Assembly: GCA_001931875.2 (NCBI GenBank)
Contig: MSJH02000697.1
Coordinates: 1-15,592, forward strand
Origin: Byssochlamys sp. IMV 00236
Lineage: Eukaryota > Ascomycota > Eurotiomycetes > Eurotiales > Thermoascaceae
DNA: 15,592 nucleotides
Direction of reading: 5' to 3'
In this document: piece by piece, positions 9,465 through 15,592 of the stretch
Layout of the letters: each line of letters opens with the position of its first letter
How positions within the stretch are numbered: the first letter of the stretch is position 1
Position numbers and translations under genes: made by a program
The notes under the pieces: generated by a model
What the model was told of the DNA's origin: nothing
Databases searched by the model: none
What the model saw: the letters and a program-made list of their open reading frames with translations, nothing else

Positions 9465-11179
9465 TTAAACGATAATATCACGTTTTGCTATAGTATTTGG
9501 ATAAATGACAGGATTGGTGATTTCGGGGAAATAATGGGCAATAGGGCATTTACTCTTCATACATTGGCTAATACTTTCTGCAGCCTCGATCCCTGTGAAC
9601 CAGGCACCTTGAAGGAAACCATAGTACTTTGCAGATAAGGCCTCACCAGCAAAGAAAAGACGATTGTGTAAAGGAGCACGCATGTTGATATGATGTTGGC
9701 TTAACTCGCCAATGGGCCAATTAGAATAACTGCCTCTGAACAGAGGGTTTGAGTGCCAGCGAGGGAACAGGATGTCGGTAGGTTCGGGAACATGGTCACC
9801 ATACATGCGGCGAAGAACCTTGAGAGCAGCCTGCTTGACCTCTTCGTCTGTCATTCGTTCGATCTCATAAGACATGTCTTGAGTGACAGTGGCAAAGAAG
9901 ATGTTGGTGCTTGTGTTTTGAGGCAAGTAGCCCTTGGCGTTTAGGTTTTGCCAAGTATTGAAATAACCACGACGATCAGGATCAGCCCATACGACAAACT
10001 CGTTATCATCCCAGAATTTATATGGAAAGTTCATAAAGATCTTGGTATAAGTTGCCATGTGGAATGCATAGATACCTTCCATCTTCCATTCGGGAAGTCG
10101 AGGGCTCCATTCGATATCCTTGTGTTGCATCACACCTACACTAAAGAGAGAGGTAAGAGGGATGGTAACAGCAGTAAAAAGAAGGAGGAGCACTTACGAA
10201 AAAGTACTGATGGCATAGTCTGCATGCACAACATCTCCTGCCTTGGTATAAACTACCACCCCTTCCTTGTTATATTCGATTTTGGTAATAATAGAGTTCA
10301 ACATCAAGCGTGATTGTTTTGCTTTAAAAGCCTTCTTGGCTTCTTGCTGGAAGATATATTTGAAACCACTGATACAATGTGAGTAAGCACGGATTTTTTT
10401 TTTTTTTTTTTTTTTGCTTGTATTGTTACCGGTTATCAAGGACCATGTTATCTCCGTCACTTCCCGGACCAAAGCCTGTGTAAGTCCAGTTATCATTAAG
10501 CACGGTAAACATAGAAGACGAAAGCTCGGGCGTTTCTCCCATCTCCCAATCCCATACATAGTACTCAATAGCATCATCCAGGAACGTCTTGGGAGTCCAG
10601 CCAGCAAGATCAAGAGCAGCACGACCAGACAGATCAGCCAGATTACGCTTAATTCGTTTGACTATAAATAAAATGCTTTATAACTTTTCAAACATTCAAA
10701 CTATTTTTGGTTACTTACGAACATTGTCCGTCATCTTTTCAAAATAACCATTGAACTTTTTATATTTAGCTTCTCCATCAATCTTTCCTTTTTCGCCGTA
10801 AAAGACAACATCGTCGCCATTCGTAGAAGCCGTATTCAGTTTATACTTTTTAGCTAATTCATTGATCGGATTTGTTCCAAGACCTTGAACCCAATTACAG
10901 CCAAGCTCCACATGCGTATTACCAAACGGCGCATTCTGTGCTCTTCCTACGGGGACGTGGTCAATATTGGAAAAATAAAAATAAAAAGGTCTTACCTCCG
11001 AGTTCGTGTCTTGCCTCGATCATGATAAAATCATGAATACCTTCCTCTGTTAATTTTAACGCGGCACTTATACCACTGACACCACCACCAAGAATGGCCA
11101 CCTTGGTACGGTGTGTGGCAGCACTGGCAAGATAAAAGAAACAAGATACGGCCAAGGTTGTAATAGGAGCCGTTTTCAT
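9465..11179 (-). CDS. FAD-dependent amine (polyamine-type) oxidase with signal peptide
   Basis: Five exons, 11179-10996, 10946-10719, 10661-10430, 10368-10198 and 10140-9465, give 496 residues; the four introns are 49 to 61 bases, GT-AG. Residues 1 to about 20 form a hydrophobic signal peptide (MKTAPITTLAVSCFFYLASA). The dinucleotide-binding turn is GGGVSG (31-36), with the ribose-binding acid in IMIEAR (Glu 55) and then GGRAQNAPFG. Middle motifs include GCNWVQGLGTNPI, DNRGFKYIFQQEA and SVGVMQHKDIEW. Lys 305 in YTKIFMNFPYKFWDD sits where this superfamily keeps its flavin-facing lysine. The C-terminal FAD motif is GEALSAKYYGFLQGAW (437-452). The family oxidises primary or secondary amines such as polyamines, releasing an aldehyde and hydrogen peroxide. 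The signal peptide points to the secretory pathway, and I see no peroxisomal SKL-type ending, so an extracellular or lumenal enzyme is likely. The exact substrate cannot be read from sequence. The splice junctions rebuild every conserved motif in frame. Confidence 0.9.
10394..10415. repeat. 22-base T run inside amine oxidase intron 3
   Basis: On the coding (minus) strand this is 22 A within the 61-base intron 10429-10369. Homopolymers of this length are prone to length error, but it lies wholly in the intron and does not affect the reading frame. Confidence 0.85.
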
Positions 11180-11450
11180 CTTTATTTGTCAAATAAAAAA
11201 AAAAGAAAAAGAGAAGAGGGCAAAATGTGAACTTGTTATATGTGTGCTTTCAGGGCCTCGTGTAACACCCTTATCCCTTTATTCTGCACATCAGTCATCA
11301 TGCGTACAGGTATAGGAAAAAGAAAAAAGTTTGTTACTCATCCAAGGTTACAGATGCACTAAAATGGTCTTCATTAGAAGCTGTGTGACATATTTAAGCG
11401 ATCATTTATACTCCTGGGAAAAGATAGCTTATCTAGCGCTGAATATAGCC
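11180..11450 (-). promoter_or_regulatory. Upstream region of amine oxidase gene
   Basis: On the minus strand the ATG at 11179 is preceded by AAATAAAG and a CT/T-rich stretch (11190-11220). An ATATAA element lies about 60 bases upstream and TATAAA (11410-11405) about 230 bases upstream. GATAAGGGTG (11275-11266) lies 87 to 96 bases upstream and contains the GATAAG core recognised by fungal GATA factors, which often govern nitrogen-source genes. That would suit an amine oxidase but is inference only. Confidence 0.4.
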
Positions 11451-12640
11451 CGACAGTTTAGTGATCCTCTTTGTAAATAAAAATGCAGTGCATTTAAATA
11501 ACGCTGATCAAGAGTAAACGGGAAGGGGAGTACAGCTTTATACACCAGATGTCCAAATCAGCTCATTAGGCCGACGTGATTTGTAACTGATCTTTGGCCC
11601 GATGACTGTGTATTTCTGTAAAGAAACATAGTACTTGCATATTTGAAACTGATATAATCCAAAATATGCACCAAATCAGCAAACAGAAAGAAAGAAAGGA
11701 GAGACATTATGCTTATTTGTATATGTGTTATTTCGCAAGCTGCAACTTGGCAACCTTTAATATCTATACTATTTCCTGACCATCAAAGTCGCACCACGCT
11801 AGTCCTAGAGTCGCAGGACCATAAAAGTAAAACCTAGAATTTTTTGTGGATAATAGTGACAAGTCAGATGGTGTTGTCATGAACCTGATAATGGTCGGTT
11901 CTATGATTTAAATCAGCTACAGCACTATACAAACACTTTCAGCAAGAGACCTTATGATCAGAGACGAATTGAATGGTAAAGCTAACTCCCTCCTCTGATC
12001 CTTTTTAACCTTACTTTACCATTGATCTCGGACGGAGTTTTTTTCTTAACATTAGTAGCTTCCTAAAAAGATTGATTTGAGCCAGGCGGACATTTGTCAT
12101 GGTTTTCGTATTGTGGGCAATTGAAGCGTTAAATGAAAGATTATGTTAAACTAAATCAAACGTTGTGTGTACACAAGAAAAGGCTGTCGCACGAAAAGGG
12201 TTTGACAGATCTATAGCACATAAACGCTTTAGCTTTGGCTATGAAGCAAGCAATTAATTCTTTTACAAGATAGGTGTAGTCACAATGTTGAGGAAGTGTG
12301 GATATTTTGTACCTATAGGCCTCATCACTGATGAGAAAGTATACACTCTTTACAAACAATTAGCTCTCCCACATGAGGACCATTCGTCTAATAGTAACTC
12401 TGTGACTGTTGTTACACATATCCTTAAGCTAAAGGATACAAACATTCATAGAAATCCAAGCGTGGCTACACAGCATACATTGATCAGCTATTTTTAACCT
12501 TTTATTTGAGAAAGCTTTGAATAGATCAGCTACTATAAAGAAGAAAAAGAATACAGGTTCGTTTACGCCCTTTAATATGAAGCGGGACCTTGATGAGCAT
12601 TTTTTAAACAGCATCAAACCAACGGCCATTTACATACTCT
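11451..12640. other. Gene-poor stretch with inverted repeats, no confident gene
   Basis: Nearly 1.2 kb without a gene I can support. Short open frames exist on both strands (for example 12285-12497 on plus) but none carries a motif I recognise. It holds two interlocked inverted repeats near 11956-12023. Together with the decayed gene to its right, it may be old mobile-element debris or simply a long intergenic region. Confidence 0.5.
11972..12023. repeat. 10-bp perfect inverted repeat with 32-base loop
   Basis: AATGGTAAAG (11972-11981) is the exact reverse complement of CTTTACCATT (12014-12023). A second 8-base pair, GATCAGAG (11956-11963) with CTCTGATC (11993-12000), crosses it, so the two stems interlock. 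The loop side AACTCCCTCC and the right flank GGACGGAGTT are also imperfect inverses. This may be the remnant of a small inverted-repeat element. Confidence 0.55.
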
Positions 12641-12688
12641 CAATAGAAAACATAAAACAAAGCTGAGTACATTGACGAGAGAGCCCGA

Positions 12689-12708
12689 CAGTTGTTCCAG
12701 AACAACTG
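12689..12708. repeat. Near-perfect 20-base palindrome
   Basis: CAGTTGTTC (12689-12697), two bases, then GAACAACTG (12700-12708): a perfect 9-base inverted repeat with a two-base centre. It lies beyond the apparent 3' end of the decayed minus-strand gene, where it could be a binding site, a hairpin or chance. Confidence 0.6.
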
Positions 12709-12831
12709 ATAAAATGGCTACACCAAAGACTTAAAAAGCTCAAAATACACTCCATTGATTTTTGTGAAGAATGAGTGCAACTTGTAGACAGTAAAGATTT
12801 TTTTTTACTCAAAGCACAATCAACGCGTCTT

Positions 12832-13910
12832 AATCTGTACTAGCACTAAAATAAATAACATTCGGTACATTCAGCTTCTCTAGTCTGTTATTTTGTGAAA
12901 AGAATATCGTGTAGAAGGCAGATTAAAGGCATCACTAGTAGCATGACAAGTCCTGATGTGCCTTATTCTTGTTACAAAAGTTGACGGACCATCAGCAACC
13001 AAAAGAGCTAACAATAGTTCAACAAGCTGGAATCCGTACACAGGAGAGGTTGCTGTAGCCGTTTTTGCTGTATATTAAAGATAATCAAACATGTCTTTCA
13101 TGGTCATTGGAAGTTTTAGCCCTTTTTTTAAGTGTCCTTGGTATTCTGGTACTGAATTGCGGTTTCACCGACACAGTGCTCATATACATGCTCATGGTGC
13201 TCCTTGTTCTCCCCCCCCCCTTGTAATGAGGTCACACTTGTATCCTGTGCTGGATCTTTTTCTCTTTTGCACCAATGGCCCTGACAGTATTTTTTTCTTT
13301 TAGTGCTTGCTGTACTAGAGGATCCATCACTTTAATGTAACGTTTTTCTTAGGGACCACACCTTGAGTGACGAGGCCCATTCTGAAGTAGTAGGTATGTG
13401 GGACGATGTCGTTGGGGATCATGTCCAAAGCGGACTATTCTTCCCAAATAAGAAAGATTCTTCTAGCAAGCAAAGTAACATCTTCCTTCAGGACATCCAT
13501 TGTTCTCCGACTTGATTTATAAGCAGAAACGGCTTTATGTAGTTTATTATAGATACCAATTAGTTTATACAAAAAGAAAGAATCGTCTACTCTACATTTT
13601 TATTAGATTCAATTAGCAAAATGTTATCAGCAGGCCATAAAGAGAATGATTGTTTTCTTCCAATAGGGCCAAGAAAAGCTCAGTAAAGTCAGTCACTTAA
13701 AACATAATGGAATTAATAATTAGATACTCATGTTTCTGCATTATCCGCACCTCCTACTCTAATGCACCTGTCTTCTTTATGTCTCTCATTGCTTTAAGAT
13801 AGAGGGCAGTAGAGTCATTGTTGTGTGTATTTAGGTCACTATATCTGCATAGAACAATAAACTATGAATACGGAGGCAGTAATAGAGCGACTAAGATCAT
13901 AAACATAAAA
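12832..13910 (-). pseudogene. Decayed protein-coding gene, probably of a repeated Mucorales family
   Basis: On the minus strand, long coding-like stretches follow each other in different frames, broken by stops and frameshifts. Reading downward: NDSTALYLKAMRDIKKTG (near 13815) and TDFTELFLALLEENN (near 13690); a 53-codon open stretch 13596-13438 (VDDSFFLYKLIGIYNKLHKA, VLKEDVTLLARRIFLIWEE), then after one stop 35 more open codons to 13330; RKRSSTGYKCDLITR (near 13250); a frame change at a 10-base C run (13211-13220); EHVYEHCVGETA; then KKGLKLPMTMKDMFDYL (13128-13078) and, after a single in-frame stop, 64 open codons from VYGFQLVELLL to 12883. The last piece, LEKLNVPNVIYFSAS, is again in another frame. 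From memory, the order GYK-DLI, C-x-GE, KGLKLP-TMKDM and a GP/RI-rich segment resembles an uncharacterised protein family repeated many times in Mucorales genomes, possibly linked to mobile elements. I could not search to confirm. No terminal repeats were found. Confidence 0.55.
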
Positions 13911-14255
13911 AGTGAAACCGTTACTTGCTGATCATTATGAAATTCGTTGCTGTTTATGTTTATTTTTTTAAGGGAGACAACTGATGCAGCCTGACATTGA
14001 ATAAATAAGGGAACCAAGCTTCAATGCAAACCCCAATAGGCTTAATTTTCTCTTTTTTGCCTGTACCTTGTTTATGACTATAAGCATTAGGATTGATGAA
14101 TTAAATTGACTCTGTAAGTAATTCTAAAGAGAGGAAAACACACGTTGATAGAGATGTAATGACTTAAACTGATAAGCCAATGAATGAACATATTCGTCTA
14201 TTTCCATTTTGAGGTGCATAATTCACTTTATCTCTCTTTCTTTTATTATTACGCT
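13911..14255. other. Intergenic region and promoter of TVP38-like gene
   Basis: No gene was seen. The last 27 bases before the chosen ATG (14229-14255) are pyrimidine-rich (TCTCTCTTTC), like the leader of the MUB1-like gene. ATGs at 14180 and 14184 occur further upstream; the second is in frame with the TVP38-like gene and would add 24 residues without recognisable conservation. Confidence 0.45.
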
Positions 14256-15332
14256 ATGCATAATTATGACAAATTGATGGAAAATGACAGCATTTCACTA
14301 CATGGCGGATCTTCTTCTTCTACCTCAGAATATCAAACACCAGTTCCACAAGCAACTCTATCGGATCGTGTGCTTCGACTACGAAACCATTTGACGAAAA
14401 AGCAAATTAGACAATTTATATACAAATGGAGATGGACACTATTCTTCATAATCAACACTATAGTCAGCATAATCCTCATGTTGACATTTCGAAGACAGTT
14501 CTTTCAGGCATTAGAAACATTTAGTCATAAGCTAAGAGAAATGGGCTACGGGTAAAAAAAAAAGAAAGATATATGTATATTGCTACCAAGAAAAAGAAAA
14601 ATAATACCAAGAAATCTTTATAGAGGATATATTCTGATATCTCTACTTATTATCACGAGCGCATTCCCACCTATCTTTGGTTACAGTATATATTTGACCC
14701 TATCAGGCTATTCTTTCGGATTCTCGGCTGGATTTCCAATAGCTTATTTTAGTGCTCTGGGTGGTGCCTCTGCCTGTTTTTGGTTGTCAAGAACAATATT
14801 CAAGCAAAAGGTTATCCGCATATTAGCCAGATATCCAAGCATGCAAGCGGTTATAAGGGCTGTAGAAAAGAAGGGGTTCAAAGTAAGGGGGAGAAGGCGA
14901 CATAGGATCCAAAGGTTTAACCTATTCTTATAGTTATTCACCTTGATTCGACTTTCACCTTATCCATTCAATTTGCTCAACTTTTTGTTCGCAGCAACTG
15001 ATATTCCGTTTTCACACTTTGTTGCCGGCACAGCTCTCTCACTATTAAAAATTGCATTACATATCTATATAGGAGCGAATCTTACATCATTTGCAAAGCA
15101 TATCCTGGGTGAGGATGGAGATGAAGATATGACTGAAGAGCAAAAGACGGCAGAAAAGATAAAATTCGCAGCAGGCATTGTTGGCTCAATTATATCCTTT
15201 GCTGTTATAGCGTATGTGTACAAGCTAGCCAAAGAGGCGATTGCTGAAGTAAAATTGGAAGAAGATGAAGAGATGCAAGGATTCTTAAATGAAGAAGAGT
15301 CTATGGAAGTTGATGATGATAATGATCACTAG
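14256..15332 (+). CDS. TVP38: TVP38/TMEM64 family membrane protein (VTT / SNARE-associated Golgi domain)
   Basis: Three exons, 14256-14551, 14624-14882 and 14934-15332, with introns of 72 and 51 bases, give 317 residues, close to yeast Tvp38. A Ser/Thr-rich cytosolic N-terminus (1-58) is followed by a first membrane helix (about 60-78). The VTT domain follows, with TSAFPPIFGYSIYLTLSGYS FGF spanning the first splice joint region and, in exon 3, RLSPYPFNLLNFLFAATD, the conserved R-x-x-P-x-P re-entrant loop of this family, then HFVAGT and a further hydrophobic stretch. A last helix (IKFAAGIVGSIISFAVIAYV) precedes an acidic tail. Members are DedA-superfamily proteins of the late Golgi in yeast; relatives TMEM41B and VMP1 are lipid scramblases. 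The exact activity of Tvp38 is unsettled. The start at 14256 is chosen because a pyrimidine-rich leader ends there; in-frame ATGs at 14184 and 14277 are alternatives. Confidence 0.88.
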
Positions 15333-15565
15333 TAGACTGGGCCATTTTAGATTGGCTAAATGTAATGCATAGTCATTATCCCTATTACCTTTTTGACATA
15401 ATATATATTTATAAAATGGTTACTGCCCATCTATTGTCATGGAAACAGAACCGTATTATTAGAACAAAGTAACAAGTATGAACATGACTATTAAGAAAAG
15501 TTCCATAATGTCAATCACATCAATTGATGAGAAGACCTTGTTAATACCGAAAAGTATGGAAAAGC
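15333..15565. other. 3' flank of TVP38-like gene, no gene seen
   Basis: These 233 AT-rich bases follow the stop codon and hold no open frame of note and no canonical AATAAA. An AT-rich ATAATATATATTTATAAAA stretch (about 15399-15417) may act as a poly-A efficiency or positioning element. Confidence 0.5.
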
Positions 15566-15592
15566 AAAAAAAAAAAAAAAAAAAAAAAAAAA
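15566..15592. repeat. Poly-A run at right edge
   Basis: The final 27 bases are all A. As at the left edge, this probably marks where an assembly stopped at a homopolymer. It lies 234 bases past the TVP38-like stop codon, so an mRNA-like tail cannot be formally excluded, but the genomic introns upstream argue against a cDNA origin. Confidence 0.85.

Noticed and set aside
12316..12335. Hammerhead ribozyme-like core (CTGATGAG followed by GAAA)
   Set aside because: CTGATGA is followed almost at once by GAAA with no room for stem II, and the third conserved strand is not found. The match is part of a small palindrome CTCATCACTGATGAG.
12285..12497. 70-codon plus-strand open frame in the gene-poor region
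   Set aside because: No recognisable motif, no splice partners seen and no promoter context; open frames of this size are expected by chance in AT-moderate DNA. Kept only as part of the region description.
11557..12531. Four copies of ATCAGCT at 11557, 11912, 12483 and 12525
   Set aside because: Seven-base motif; copies also occur in coding sequence (6363) and the PFKFB/MUB1 promoter (7409). Too short to claim a site without a background test.
13091..13303. 70-codon plus-strand open frame
   Set aside because: It overlaps the best-preserved part of the decayed minus-strand gene, whose minus-strand motifs are more protein-like and continue over a much longer span.
11180..14183. Possible tRNA, rRNA or CRISPR array in the gap
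   Set aside because: No cloverleaf with a GTTCRA-type T-loop, no conserved rRNA segment and no regularly spaced direct repeats were found.
14184..14255. Upstream in-frame ATG for the TVP38-like gene
   Set aside because: It would add a 24-residue aromatic-rich leader that overlaps the pyrimidine-rich tract typical of a transcription start. Possible, but less likely than 14256.

Overview
This window looks like nuclear DNA of a filamentous fungus, most likely an early-diverging one of the Mucorales type. I infer this from AT-rich genes packed closely together, many very short spliceosomal introns (47 to 72 bases, nearly all ending in TAG), Q/N/T-rich coding tracts, and the way the conserved proteins read. 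No bacterial features (operons, Shine-Dalgarno sites, CRISPR), rRNA or tRNA genes were seen. Both ends are long A runs (40 and 27 bases), so the piece probably stops where an assembly broke.

Layout. (1) 75-2286 (+): C-terminal majority of a four-CBS plus PB1 protein of the fungal Mug70 type with a tail membrane anchor; its first exon lies off the left edge. (2) 2350-5330 (-): a Zn2Cys6 transcription factor. (3) 5447-7070 (-): a bifunctional 6-phosphofructo-2-kinase/fructose-2,6-bisphosphatase, complete, whose first two coding exons are only 10 and 20 bases. (4) 7632-9180 (+): a MYND-finger protein of the MUB1/SamB family. (5) 9465-11179 (-): a secreted or lumenal FAD amine oxidase. (6) 14256-15332 (+): a TVP38/TMEM64 (VTT/DedA superfamily) Golgi-type membrane protein. 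Between 5 and 6 lies about 3 kb with no intact gene. Its right half (about 12.83-13.9 kb) holds what reads as a decayed minus-strand protein-coding gene, and its left half holds inverted repeats.

The intact genes are unrelated housekeeping or regulatory genes and do not form a pathway cluster. Genes 1/2 and 4/5 are convergent pairs, genes 3/4 share a divergent promoter region, and gene 2 follows gene 3 on the same strand after only 116 bases. I reconstructed the gene models by hand: 17 complete internal introns, all GT-AG and all frame-consistent. I did not find a convincing new biological system. The items most worth a second look are the decayed gene, the interlocked inverted repeats near 12.0 kb, the tiny exons of gene 3, and a decamer shared by two promoters.
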